In this document: positions 44,163 to 51,535 of the stretch, one piece after another | How the letters are laid out: every line of letters starts with the position of its first letter | Numbering within the stretch: position 1 is the stretch's first letter | Source: Cupriavidus basilensis | GTDB taxonomy: Bacteria > Pseudomonadota > Gammaproteobacteria > Burkholderiales > Burkholderiaceae | Direction of reading: 5' to 3' | Length of the DNA: 64,000 bases | Assembly: GCF_000876015.1 (NCBI RefSeq) | Contig: NZ_BBQM01000025.1 | Coordinates: forward strand, 1 to 64,000 | Notes under the pieces: model-generated | The model's database searches: none | Seen by the model: only the letters and a program-made list of their open reading frames with translations | What the model was told of the DNA's origin: nothing | Position numbers and translations under genes: made by a program

Positions 44163-44771
44163 TTATATGGCTCGAAGGCTGTACGTGCGGCCATGTGGGC
44201 CACCGATTCGGAGTTTGTCGTATCCATTCTTGGACACCGCGACGCCTTTGCTCACGGTGCCTACTTCTCCGTCGACAACAAACACACCTTCCGTTGTTTC
44301 GACCTCTGTAAACCGCTCGCTGCTCAAAAGCCCGTTAGCAACGGTAGTGCGGATCGTTACAAGCTCTCCCACCGCCTTGAACTGTTGGCGTGCTTGCTCA
44401 GCTTTATCCGCAGCTTGTCGTTCCTCCTGGTACTTCTTCCAGCCGACAAGTGCGATGCGAGCGGCCACGCCTCCGGAGACACCGACGATGCAAGCTAGTG
44501 CGATGTACCCGAGAAGGCCAGCCAAGTAGTAGTAGAGAACTCCCGCAGGCCCGCTTCCGGTTGGGCCGAACGCAACATCGATTGAGCCGCTGAGTTGGGC
44601 GCCAGCCGGCAGAATGCTATTCAACACAGAAATCGGTGAAAAGCTTGCCTCTCCCCGGAAAAACTGGATCGCCTGCCAGAAGCAGTACAGCATGCCGACG
44701 AAAGCCATCATCGAAATTGCGAGGCTCGCGGCTATCCTGGTCGCTGGTGTGGTATTCCTGGCGGAGTTCAT
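44163..44771 (-). CDS. Hypothetical membrane protein with C-terminal cytoplasmic domain
   Basis: A 202-residue protein with two or three N-terminal helices (IAASLAISMMAFVGMLYCFW, YLAGLLGYIALACIVGV), a short coiled coil (KYQEERQAADKAEQARQQFK) and a beta-rich end (TTEGVFVVDGEVGTVSKGVA). The leader is GGAAAAGCCGAT. The C-terminal part looks like a small regulatory or plug domain; no family assigned. Confidence 0.65.
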   Translation of the reverse strand: MNSARNTTPATRIAASLAISMMAFVGMLYCFWQAIQFFRGEASFSPISVLNSILPAGAQLSGSIDVAFGPTGSGPAGVLYYYLAGLLGYIALACIVGVSGGVAARIALVGWKKYQEERQAADKAEQARQQFKAVGELVTIRTTVANGLLSSERFTEVETTEGVFVVDGEVGTVSKGVAVSKNGYDKLRIGGPHGRTYSLRAI

Positions 44772-44782
44772 ATCGGCTTTTC

Positions 44783-44959
44783 CTATTCCTCATCCGGCAA
44801 AGTGCTGGGATCATCGTTCGCCTGCTCGTTCAGTTCCTTGCATGCCTTGCTCGACAGCGGAATGGTGACGCAGTTGAACGACACGAAATCGTCGCCAACC
44901 TGATCGGCGCCGGCATCTTCGAGCAGCTTCTTTGCCTGCTTGTTGAGCCGATATCCCAT
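44783..44959 (-). CDS. Small hypothetical protein, paralogue of the gene at 39009
   Basis: 58 residues (MGYRLNKQAKKLLEDAGADQ...). Leader GGAAAAGCACGC, identical to that of its copy at 39009. The flanking 3' sequence also matches, so the duplicated unit is gene plus spacer. Confidence 0.7.
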   Translation of the reverse strand: MGYRLNKQAKKLLEDAGADQVGDDFVSFNCVTIPLSSKACKELNEQANDDPSTLPDEE

Positions 44960-44981
44960 GCGTGCTTTTCCTGGCCCTTGC

Positions 44982-45254
44982 TCAACTGCGTGCGAACCAC
45001 ATAGGAACCTTGTCGCCCGCCTCGCGCAGGTTCTCCAGCATGTGGCCGCAGAACTCATTTGCGGCATCCACTGCTGTCATGCCTTCCGGAATGCGCTCGC
45101 TCGCATACAGCGCATCGTGAAGGGTGCCCATCGTTCCCGTAGCGGAGAAGATATGCCGCTGCTTCTTCGCCTGCTCGGGCTCAAGTGCGAGGTTGACCGC
45201 GTTTGTGAGCATGATTGTCTGTACTGCCCACAGGAACTGCTCCTGCTTCGTCAT
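44982..45254 (-). CDS. Small hypothetical protein
   Basis: 90 residues (MTKQEQFLWAVQTIMLTNAV ... ANEFCGHMLENLREAGDKVP), helical. The leader is GGAAAAGGAGAAC. Confidence 0.65.
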   Translation of the reverse strand: MTKQEQFLWAVQTIMLTNAVNLALEPEQAKKQRHIFSATGTMGTLHDALYASERIPEGMTAVDAANEFCGHMLENLREAGDKVPMWFARS

Positions 45255-45275
45255 AAGTTCTCCTTTTCCTCGGCG

Positions 45276-46028
45276 TCAGGCCGCTAGCTCTTGCCAGCGA
45301 CTGACTGTTACGTTCCAGTATGCCTCCGCCCGCAGGCCATCGTAGGCCCCGAAGGAGAAGCCGTCATTCATTTCGATCAGCGCGGTCTCGCCCGTGTCGA
45401 GCACGCCAAAGTCGATAACGAAGCCTGCCGGCATGCCCGCGTCAGCGGCCAGCGTGGCCACCGCGCCTCGGATCACGTCCAGGTCGGGGGCTGCACTCCG
45501 CTCCCCGCCATGGTCCGCGAGCCGAACATCAAGGACAACCCCACCCGCGACGTAGGCACGCCATTCACTGACGAAGCGCACTGGATCGGAGATCCAGACT
45601 GGCTTCGAGCCCGAAGCACCATTGAATCTGTAGTCGCCCTCGAACTCCGCCACGAAGCCAGTAAAGCGCTTCCACCCATCGGCGGGCTTGATGAACAGCC
45701 GCTTGCCGCTCACCAGCAAGGCGCGCGCCTCGTTGAGAGATGTCAGCTTCTGCACCTGGCGATATAGAAGGTGCGCAAGGCTGGCCGGGTACGGTGTGTG
45801 GGGCGGGAGCTCCTTGCCGAGCTGCCGCAGCGCATGCTTGACGAACGGTACAGATCCCACCGCCACGACACCGGGCGCGACCTTTACCTTCGCGCGCTCA
45901 ACCTGCGACGCCGATGCGCGAAGCACGACGATGCCCTTGCTGGTCGCCAGATCGGACATGACGGTTTCCTCACGCCCGAGCATGCCGTTGCCCTTCGTCT
46001 GAACGAGAATGCCGTTAGGAGTGACCAC
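45276..46028 (-). CDS. ATP-grasp domain protein (DUF4343-like)
   Basis: A 250-residue protein with the ATP-grasp pattern: LFIKPADGWKRFTGFV (nucleotide-binding Lys), EWRAYVAGGVVLDVRLADHG, and the metal-binding end GFVIDFGVLDTGETALIEMN. DUF4343-type proteins in phages and islands are suggested ligases with unknown substrate. The start is a GTG behind GGAAAAGCGCA. It is one of the few members of the array with an enzymatic fold. Confidence 0.75.
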   Translation of the reverse strand: MVTPNGILVQTKGNGMLGREETVMSDLATSKGIVVLRASASQVERAKVKVAPGVVAVGSVPFVKHALRQLGKELPPHTPYPASLAHLLYRQVQKLTSLNEARALLVSGKRLFIKPADGWKRFTGFVAEFEGDYRFNGASGSKPVWISDPVRFVSEWRAYVAGGVVLDVRLADHGGERSAAPDLDVIRGAVATLAADAGMPAGFVIDFGVLDTGETALIEMNDGFSFGAYDGLRAEAYWNVTVSRWQELAA

Positions 46029-46052
46029 TGCGCTTTTCCTGTGCGTGGCGCA

Positions 46053-46301
46053 TCAGTCGATGACCGACAGGCCGAGGCCTTCGGCCAGCGCCTTTGCTTC
46101 GTCGGGGGTATTGCAGCAATCGATCCAGAAGTCCTGCCTGGTTGCGACAGCGATGGCGTAAGGAGGTACGTCAGGCCCACACTCGTTCTGGCGGCCGATG
46201 ACAACTGCGACCCCGGCCGCAAGGTACCCGGCCATCTCTGCCCGGCATTCCGGGAAAACCTTTGCCACGTGCGCGGCCTGGGCTGTGGTGAGTGCTTCCA
46301 T
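46053..46301 (-). CDS. Small hypothetical protein
   Basis: 82 residues (MEALTTAQAAHVAKVFPECR ... RQDFWIDCCNTPDEAKALAE). Four cysteines. Leader GGAAAAGCC. No family. Confidence 0.65.
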   Translation of the reverse strand: MEALTTAQAAHVAKVFPECRAEMAGYLAAGVAVVIGRQNECGPDVPPYAIAVATRQDFWIDCCNTPDEAKALAEGLGLSVID

Positions 46302-46315
46302 GGCTTTTCCGTCCT

Positions 46316-46603
46316 CTACGCCGCTGCGGCCCGGTGCCTATTTTGCGCCCGATGAAAAGCCCTGATACAGCTTGCCGGGTTCTGGAGCGCATACGGGGTG
46401 AGCGCATAGTCCCGAAACTCTTCGTCGAACGTGTCAAGGAAGCCGCGCTGCTCGGCTTTCCGCCGATACTTGTCATGCCGACGTCGGTTAAACCAACCGT
46501 TCAGCATCTGTCCAACATCCGGCCCGCGCCGCGAGCTACTGGACAAGACGCCTCGCAGGGCATATCCGGCGACGAGACCGATAACGAGTTCTTCCATGTG
46601 CAT
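46316..46603 (-). CDS. Small basic hypothetical protein
   Basis: 95 residues, a short hydrophobic N-terminus (MEELVIGLVAGYALRGVLSS) then a strongly basic Arg-rich middle (WFNRRRHDKYRRKAEQRGF). Start at 46603 behind GGAAAAGAC; the next ATG at 46597 is possible. Confidence 0.6.
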   Translation of the reverse strand: MHMEELVIGLVAGYALRGVLSSSSRRGPDVGQMLNGWFNRRRHDKYRRKAEQRGFLDTFDEEFRDYALTPYALQNPASCIRAFHRAQNRHRAAAA

Positions 46604-46619
46604 GTCTTTTCCGGTGCCT

Positions 46620-46826
46620 TTACGAGTTCTGGCGAGCAACCGCCCCGTACCAAAATGCACGTACGCGTGGGCTCATCATGACCGCTGATGCAATGACACC
46701 GCCAACCGTACTCGCTACCGGCGCGGACAAGCCGAGTAGGTCAAGGGTGATAAGGCCACCCGCTACCGCGCCGGCCCCAACTGCCGACGCTAAGCGGCAC
46801 GCTTCTGCTTTCACGTTCATCGTCAT
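46620..46826 (-). CDS. Small membrane protein
   Basis: 68 residues with a long hydrophobic middle (AVGAGAVAGGLITLDLLGLS, TVGGVIASAVMM). AGGAAAAATG leader; an ATG two codons later may be the true start. Confidence 0.6.
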   Translation of the reverse strand: MTMNVKAEACRLASAVGAGAVAGGLITLDLLGLSAPVASTVGGVIASAVMMSPRVRAFWYGAVARQNS

Positions 46827-46831
46827 TTTTC

Positions 46832-47059
46832 CTATCGGATCGGTTGCTTCAGGACAGCGGCGCGATACCGGGAGCGCAACAGCAGATCCGGAACCGGCGC
46901 AAGCACCTCGGCCATGAACTGAAGCTCTACACAGGAATCCACGCCGTTTTGCTGTGCCGCGCGATCGAAGGCTGCCTGCGCCGCTTCGAGTCGTGCCTTG
47001 TCGCCGGACGCTAAGCCACGAATTGCGACTCGCTCGGCTTCGGTAAGGATCGTGCTCAT
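46832..47059 (-). CDS. Small hypothetical protein
   Basis: 75 residues (MSTILTEAERVAIRGLASGD ... ELQFMAEVLAPVPDLLLRSR). The start at 47059 follows CGAAAA; helical, no family. Confidence 0.6.
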   Translation of the reverse strand: MSTILTEAERVAIRGLASGDKARLEAAQAAFDRAAQQNGVDSCVELQFMAEVLAPVPDLLLRSRYRAAVLKQPIR

Positions 47060-47066
47060 TTTTCGA

Positions 47067-47333
47067 TCAATGAAGGATCCCGTCCGGATGCTTGTTACGC
47101 CCGAGCGCAGCATTCAACTGGGCGACGCCACCGGCAACAACTTCGGAGTGGGCTTGTCTCTCCTCAGCGGTCCCTGCAACGATCATCGGAATGTTGTGCA
47201 TTCCTTCCGCGAGAGCCAGAATTTTTTGCTTCTCTGCGGAGTCGGGTAACGACCGCGCTAGCAGCCGTATTTGTATCGCACCAACGCTTACCAGGTGCAG
47301 CGCGTCACGCTCTGCTTTGCTGAGTTCTTCCAT
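47067..47333 (-). CDS. Small hypothetical protein
   Basis: 88 residues (MEELSKAERDALHLVSVGAI ... HSEVVAGGVAQLNAALGRNK), helical. No clear ribosome-binding site; it starts 9 bases after the stop of the preceding gene, so it may depend on re-initiation. Confidence 0.55.
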   Translation of the reverse strand: MEELSKAERDALHLVSVGAIQIRLLARSLPDSAEKQKILALAEGMHNIPMIVAGTAEERQAHSEVVAGGVAQLNAALGRNKHPDGILH

Positions 47334-47342
47334 GTGAAGCGC

Positions 47343-47627
47343 CTACGCGAGCTTCGCGTTGTCAGCCGAAAGGATCGCCTCGGCCGCCTTGTGTTTGGAC
47401 GGAAAGCCCGCCCCCAGGATGACGGCAGCACGCGTGCCCTTGCCGAGCACCTTCGCATCGCCCTTGCATTTGGCAAACCACCGCCATTTGAGAGATTGCT
47501 TGCCCTTGCAATCCCACACATGCACCTGCTCCCGCCACACTTCACCGGCCTCAATGTCGTTGATCTCGACGTGCTGGTGCGCGGAGCGTCCGGAGTCCGC
47601 AATGGTGGTGAAGTTGTAGATGGGCAT
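47343..47627 (-). CDS. Small hypothetical protein
   Basis: 94 residues (MPIYNFTTIADSGRSAHQHV ... VWDCKGKQSLKWRWFAKCKG), basic C-terminus. Leader GGAAAAGCACC. Confidence 0.6.
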   Translation of the reverse strand: MPIYNFTTIADSGRSAHQHVEINDIEAGEVWREQVHVWDCKGKQSLKWRWFAKCKGDAKVLGKGTRAAVILGAGFPSKHKAAEAILSADNAKLA

Positions 47628-47642
47628 GGTGCTTTTCCGTGT

Positions 47643-47813
47643 TTAGAGCGCCTTTCGGGCCTTCCCTGATTCAACAACGGCGTGGATGACAATGCCAACG
47701 AGTGCAACTGCGGCTGCGACGCACGCCAGCGCGGTCTGGCCCAGCGCCAGCCAAGTGCCGGCTGTTCCCGCCCCGACTCCCGTGATGAGGCCCGCAAAGT
47801 ATGTCTTATTCAT
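47643..47813 (-). CDS. Small membrane peptide
   Basis: 56 residues (MNKTYFAGLITGVGAGTAGT, LALGQTALACVAAAVALVGI), two hydrophobic segments. Leader GGAAAAACAAAC. Confidence 0.55.
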   Translation of the reverse strand: MNKTYFAGLITGVGAGTAGTWLALGQTALACVAAAVALVGIVIHAVVESGKARKAL

Positions 47814-47831
47814 GTTTGTTTTTCCGTCCAG

Positions 47832-48101
47832 TCAGTGAAGGTCGTAGTCACGTTCCAGCGAATTGTCCGCCAACGGACATTCACGCAGTGTTTGAAGCAT
47901 CACGTGTCCGTCGATAACCTCATGCACGGCCTCGCGCAGCACCTTAAGAGAAGAGGTTGACTTGAGTTCCACCTCGACGTCCGGCAAGCCGCCCGTGTCG
48001 GGATGAACTTCCCAGGCGGTAGCCAGCCCGTGCCGGTCGCGTGCCTGGCGAAAACCTTCAACATCCGCTGCACACTCAGCGCGAAAAGAAAAACTCTTCA
48101 T
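47832..48101 (-). CDS. Small hypothetical protein
   Basis: 89 residues (MKSFSFRAECAADVEGFRQA ... HEVIDGHVMLQTLRECPLAD), alpha/beta in appearance. Leader GGAAAAAGGTA. Confidence 0.6.
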   Translation of the reverse strand: MKSFSFRAECAADVEGFRQARDRHGLATAWEVHPDTGGLPDVEVELKSTSSLKVLREAVHEVIDGHVMLQTLRECPLADNSLERDYDLH

Positions 48102-48115
48102 TACCTTTTTCCGTC

Positions 48116-48301
48116 CTATCGATCCAGCTCGTACTTGGTCAGCAGTTCAGCCTTGCGCCGTTCCTTGCGTATGCGGCCTTCGGTAGCATCTGCGGTCGGC
48201 TCAATGTCCGGCCTTGCCGCGAGGGTGGCGTCGTAGCGCTCGGTCTCTGCCACCAGGCGCAGCAGCTCGCGCAGTTCCGTCTTCGCAGTTGAAAACATCA
48301 T
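48116..48301 (-). CDS. Small hypothetical protein
   Basis: 61 residues (MMFSTAKTELRELLRLVAET ... RKERRKAELLTKYELDR), helical with basic end. CAGGAG ribosome-binding site instead of the GGAAAA leader. Two tandem ATG codons. Confidence 0.6.
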   Translation of the reverse strand: MMFSTAKTELRELLRLVAETERYDATLAARPDIEPTADATEGRIRKERRKAELLTKYELDR

Positions 48302-48523
48302 TTACTCCTGTCGGAAGATAGTTGGACCACCAATCAGGCCCACTTCGACCAGTTCCGTCCGCCCGTAGTTTCTGCGGGACTTTCGGACCTCGTACCCATC
48401 TTCATCCTTGCTCAGTCGCGCAATATGGCCCGACACCGGAGCAACCTCATCGCGCACGGCAGCGAGATCCCGCATCATCAGGTCACCCCGCAGAGATCGC
48501 AGGCATTCGAGAAGTGTTGCCAC
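48302..48523 (-). CDS. Small hypothetical protein
   Basis: 73 residues from a GTG (MATLLECLRSLRGDLMMRDL ... SGHIARLSKDEDGYEVRKSR). Leader GGAAAAAGCATT. Abuts the next gene with no gap. Confidence 0.55.
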   Translation of the reverse strand: MATLLECLRSLRGDLMMRDLAAVRDEVAPVSGHIARLSKDEDGYEVRKSRRNYGRTELVEVGLIGGPTIFRQE

Positions 48524-48539
48524 AATGCTTTTTCCGTGT

Positions 48540-48767
48540 TCAAAAAGGGATCAGCGGCCGCCGATCAACCGCCGTACCGGGTAGATATTGAGTCGAACCG
48601 CGCTTGGCGCATCGCGGGCACTCGTAAGACACCGAGGGCGCGAGGTTTCCACGCAAATATGCTTGGCGCAATTGGGCTGTCGCTTCCTGCGGTACTACGT
48701 GTCCTTGCGTCGCACACGCTCGTGCGGCTCGACGTCGCTCGAATCGCTTCAAGAGCCCATTCAACAT
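48540..48767 (-). CDS. Small Cys-containing basic protein
   Basis: 75 residues (MLNGLLKRFERRRAARACAT ... VSYECPRCAKRGSTQYLPGT). One CPRC knuckle. The start at 48767 follows GGAAAAACAGGGGG; an upstream ATG at 48788 would place that leader inside the gene. Confidence 0.55.
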   Translation of the reverse strand: MLNGLLKRFERRRAARACATQGHVVPQEATAQLRQAYLRGNLAPSVSYECPRCAKRGSTQYLPGTAVDRRPLIPF

Positions 48768-48788
48768 CACTACCCCCTGTTTTTCCAT

Positions 48789-49079
48789 TCAAATGTTCAC
48801 ACCACACGCGGTAAGGACTGCCAAGACGGCGGATGCGATGAGGCAGTAAAGTCCAGCTCGAACCCAAGAGTTTGCAATGCGGCCGGCTTTGCGGAGCTGG
48901 TCATCAAGCCCGCGAAACACGTGGACATGTCCTCCAGCCGCGAACGATTCGATGGAGGCTGCCACCGCGTCAATTCCCAAACGTGTCGCGTTCAAGACTG
49001 AGTTCAGGCTGAACGCCAAAATCACACCACCAGCGAGCCCTAATACGGCGGACAGCACCTGCATAGTCTGCAAAGTCAT
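48789..49079 (-). CDS. Hypothetical membrane protein
   Basis: 96 residues with two helices at the ends (VLSAVLGLAGGVILAFSL and YCLIASAVLAVLTACGV) and a soluble middle. AAAAGGAA precedes the ATG by ten bases. Confidence 0.6.
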   Translation of the reverse strand: MTLQTMQVLSAVLGLAGGVILAFSLNSVLNATRLGIDAVAASIESFAAGGHVHVFRGLDDQLRKAGRIANSWVRAGLYCLIASAVLAVLTACGVNI

Positions 49080-49094
49080 GACCTATATTCCTTT

Positions 49095-49346
49095 TCAAAC
49101 GACCTTCAGCGTGCGTGCCGCACGGCGGATGCGTGATGCTGCGGCCTTCGCCGTGTCACCCACTTGACTCCAGTCGTGGTGCCACCAGGCAATGACCGTC
49201 GCCGCGGTTGCAGTGTTCTCCGCACCGATCACTGCGGCCACTTCCGTAGCCACCGCCGCCCACCAGGCAGAGCCTTCAGCATCGGTCGCTCGTGCGTCGA
49301 TGGCACGCCTGTAGATAGCTTTCGCAGTATCCAGTGAGATGTCCAT
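49095..49346 (-). CDS. Small hypothetical protein
   Basis: 83 residues (MDISLDTAKAIYRRAIDARA ... VIAWWHHDWSQVGDTAKAAA), Trp- and Ala-rich. Leader GGAAAAGC directly before the ATG. Confidence 0.6.
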   Translation of the reverse strand: MDISLDTAKAIYRRAIDARATDAEGSAWWAAVATEVAAVIGAENTATAATVIAWWHHDWSQVGDTAKAAASRIRRAARTLKVV

Positions 49347-49356
49347 GCTTTTCCGA

Positions 49357-49671
49357 TTAGCGGTACGTGTTTCTTGTAAGCATCCGACACAAACCTGCAA
49401 GAGCTGCTGCGAAGAGAACGAACAGGAGCCAGCCGGGAGTAGTTGTGCCGGAAAGCGCTCTCAAGGCGCTTGCAAGAGGTTGTCCCCATGCCGTCGCGAT
49501 GAGAAATAGGATCACTAGTTGAACGGCAAAATGCAGAGCAAAGTCCTTTCTGGCGTCCTTGTCGTGCTGCTTTCGCCAGTAGGCTCGGTGAGCTTTGTAT
49601 CTCGGACTATCTTGCCGATCCGCCTCCATATTCCGAAGCCGTTCAAGGGGAGACATTTGCGAATCTTTCAT
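49357..49671 (-). CDS. Hypothetical membrane protein
   Basis: 104 residues: a charged N-terminus (SPLERLRNMEADRQDSPRYK) and two C-terminal helices (FAVQLVILFLIATAWG, GWLLFVLFAAALAGLC). GGGAAACAAG leader variant before the ATG at 49671. Confidence 0.6.
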   Translation of the reverse strand: MKDSQMSPLERLRNMEADRQDSPRYKAHRAYWRKQHDKDARKDFALHFAVQLVILFLIATAWGQPLASALRALSGTTTPGWLLFVLFAAALAGLCRMLTRNTYR

Positions 49672-49693
49672 GGTGAGCTTGTTTCCCTTGAAA

Positions 49694-50302
49694 TTAGCGG
49701 TACAGAACCGCATCCAGCGCTTCCAATGAAGCTGCGAGATCGCGCCATTCTGACCAGTTGCTGTCGGCGCCGAACTTGCTGTGCACTCGCCGCGCACAAG
49801 TGGCCACCGACAGAATTTCCTTCGCTGGGCAAAGGGTCACTGCGTTGCGCAACGCCAGTACGGCCATATCGCTGCGCTCGGCCACGCCATCGTCATCGAC
49901 ATCGGACAGGACTTTCTTAGCCGCGATTACCATCATGGCCAGTTGCGCTTCAAGCTGCTTGATCTTCTGTTCGGATTCGGTCTTTGTGCGCTTCAATCGT
50001 GAAGTTGCTTCCAGTACGAATTCGTCACCTGGCTTGTCCTGCGTCCAGCAGCTTCTTTCGAAGTGGTCATCGACCAAACCACGCCCTTCCTCGTGCTTCG
50101 GACGGCCGGGGTTGTCGGGGTCGTCCTCTATCTCGCTGCACGCCCACTGGGTAGCTTCACCACCACCAGTTCGTGCAACGGAAAGCGCTCCACCGCAAAT
50201 TCGGCAAGACGGCACAGGCATCGCTGTGTATCGGTCTTTCAGTAAGGCGATAAGCTCAACGTCGGAATACTCAGTCGGCTCGCGATTCGGATCGAATTTC
50301 AT
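49694..50302 (-). CDS. Hypothetical protein, Ead/Ea22-like, first gene of the array
   Basis: A 202-residue protein with a zinc-ribbon-like N-terminus (CRICGGALSV ... WACSEIEDD) and a coiled-coil segment (RLKRTKTESEQKIKQLEAQL), similar in build to phage Ead/Ea22-type proteins. Leader GGAAAAACGGG. It is the promoter-proximal gene of the leftward array and lies 45 bases downstream of the palindrome at 50347. Confidence 0.65.
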   Translation of the reverse strand: MKFDPNREPTEYSDVELIALLKDRYTAMPVPSCRICGGALSVARTGGGEATQWACSEIEDDPDNPGRPKHEEGRGLVDDHFERSCWTQDKPGDEFVLEATSRLKRTKTESEQKIKQLEAQLAMMVIAAKKVLSDVDDDGVAERSDMAVLALRNAVTLCPAKEILSVATCARRVHSKFGADSNWSEWRDLAASLEALDAVLYR

Positions 50303-50346
50303 CCCGTTTTTCCGTTTGGAAGTTTGGTGCCTCGGAGCATTTTACA

Positions 50347-50363
50347 TATCCCCATTGGGGATA
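50347..50363. promoter_or_regulatory. Palindromic operator before the small-gene array
   Basis: TATCCCCATTGGGGATA, perfect 8-bp arms around one base. It sits between the HTH regulator and the first gene of the array, where the array promoter must be. A second copy of the core lies upstream of the regulator (50631). Confidence 0.7.
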
Positions 50364-50364
50364 G

Positions 50365-50592
50365 TCAATTTTCTTTCGCGTGCCACCCCAAAATCTCTTG
50401 AATGTACGCACGCCCCATTTCGGGCAAGGCACGGGCGTCAGACGATTCGCTCGGGAGCAGCCACTTGTCGAGCGTACGCTTTGACACACTGATGCGGGTC
50501 GCAAACTCATCTCGCGTCATGCCAAGCTGTGTCATTGCGTCGCGCAAAAATTGTTGCTGCGAGGGCGGAGGATTTCTCTTCTTAGCGTCCAT
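50365..50592 (-). CDS. Helix-turn-helix regulator of the island
   Basis: A 75-residue single-domain HTH protein (FLRDAMTQLGMTRDEFATRI, SVSKRTLDKWLLPSES), similar to phage Cro-type or KorB-independent plasmid regulators. Start at the ATG 50592. The flanking palindromes at 50347 and 50631 are natural binding sites, giving control of itself and of the array. Confidence 0.75.
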   Translation of the reverse strand: MDAKKRNPPPSQQQFLRDAMTQLGMTRDEFATRISVSKRTLDKWLLPSESSDARALPEMGRAYIQEILGWHAKEN

Positions 50593-50630
50593 CAAATACT
50601 GTTATCGGCGTCCGTGTTCGTGGTCTGTAT

Positions 50631-50645
50631 ATCCCCATCGGGGAT
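50631..50645. promoter_or_regulatory. Palindromic operator before the HTH regulator
   Basis: ATCCCCATCGGGGAT, the same ATCCCC/GGGGAT arms and spacing as 50348-50362. It is 39 bases upstream of the regulator start and just downstream of the integrase stop, so suits autoregulation. Confidence 0.7.
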
Positions 50646-50650
50646 GTCAG

Positions 50651-51349
50651 TCAAGTGACTGCGAAACGATCGCCAACGGCTGCAATCGCCTCCCTGAGCT
50701 CTTGTAGGGAGACTTCCAGATATGGCGCAACGTGATCCAGTTCGGCATGCCCCAGCAGCAACTGCACGGTTTCGAGCGACTGTCCCTGCGCCAGGAGTCG
50801 GCTGGCGAACGTCCGCCGCCCCGAGTGGCTGCTATAGCCCTTCCCAAGCCCGGCCACCCGATAGAGCCCCGTCACGTAGCTTTGCAGGCTGTCGGCCGCC
50901 AGGTAATCGACACGCGCGCCGGCCTCGTTGATCCTACGCTTGATGCTCAGCTCGTAGGGGCCGCCCTTGTGCGTCAGGATGAGAGAGGTCTGAGGCATCA
51001 GGCCTCGCCATTTGCCGCGATCCAGAGCCGTGCCCTTGTCGTGCTCCCACCGCCATTCAATGTAGCGCTCCACGGCCGCAATTGTCTTGGGGTGGCTGAG
51101 ATACACGCAGCGCTGGCGGCAACCCTTTGTGATCGCGGAGCGCAGGCTTACCTCTTCGCGCAATTGGCCTGAGGCTTGAAGCACATCAGCGACCTCGATG
51201 CGGGCGATCTCGGACACCCGCATGCCACAGGTGAAGCCGAGCAGAAGGACAAGCGCATCGCGCTCCGGGTGCCGACTGGTGGCCTCGGTGACGCGGAGGA
51301 GGTGGCGGATCTGAGAAGATTTGAGGGTCTTGGCGCGTTTGATTTTCAT
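50651..51349 (-). CDS. Small tyrosine integrase of the island
   Basis: A 232-residue catalytic-domain-only recombinase. Residues R44 (GMRVSEIARI), K75 (TKG), H175 and R178 (SSHSGRRTF), H201 (LLGHAELDH) and Y210 (VAPYLEVS) are all present, so it should be active. The N-terminal core-binding domain normal for phage integrases is missing. It is the last island gene, facing away from dnaE2, whose 3' end is 186 bases away. The attachment site is likely in that gap. Confidence 0.9.
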   Translation of the reverse strand: MKIKRAKTLKSSQIRHLLRVTEATSRHPERDALVLLLGFTCGMRVSEIARIEVADVLQASGQLREEVSLRSAITKGCRQRCVYLSHPKTIAAVERYIEWRWEHDKGTALDRGKWRGLMPQTSLILTHKGGPYELSIKRRINEAGARVDYLAADSLQSYVTGLYRVAGLGKGYSSHSGRRTFASRLLAQGQSLETVQLLLGHAELDHVAPYLEVSLQELREAIAAVGDRFAVT

Positions 51350-51535
51350 CGTTGTCCGTCTCGGAATACGCTCGATTTCGAGCTTGTTACGAGAGAAAAA
51401 CGCGCAGCGCTCCTTTCCATCATAAACCGGCCAAATGCCTGGTGTCCTCGGAAAATATACGGTGCCTGGTCGCGATTGGCCTACCGACGGAGGTTCGTTG
51501 CTGGCCAGAATGGTCAGTCAGCCCGGGCCGGCGGC
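51350..51535. other. Junction between the island integrase and dnaE2
   Basis: 186 bases with no gene. It probably contains the integrase promoter and the island/chromosome attachment site. I could not identify a repeat of it elsewhere in the window. Confidence 0.4.

Larger units (their letters stand above)
32750..51349. mobile_element. Accessory genomic island ending at the integrase (left limit uncertain)
   Basis: A run of mobile-style genes (toxin-antitoxin, SRAP, H-NS-like, many tiny unknown genes, HTH regulator, integrase) between the transposon and dnaE2. No phage structural, replication or conjugation genes are seen, and no flanking direct repeat was identified. The left edge may lie left of the transposon, because the transposon could have inserted into the island. 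Confidence 0.5.

Noticed and set aside
36674-50302. CRISPR-like periodicity of the GGAAAA leaders
   Set aside because: Spacing follows gene lengths of 45-250 codons and the repeats are only 6-8 bases; they are translation signals.
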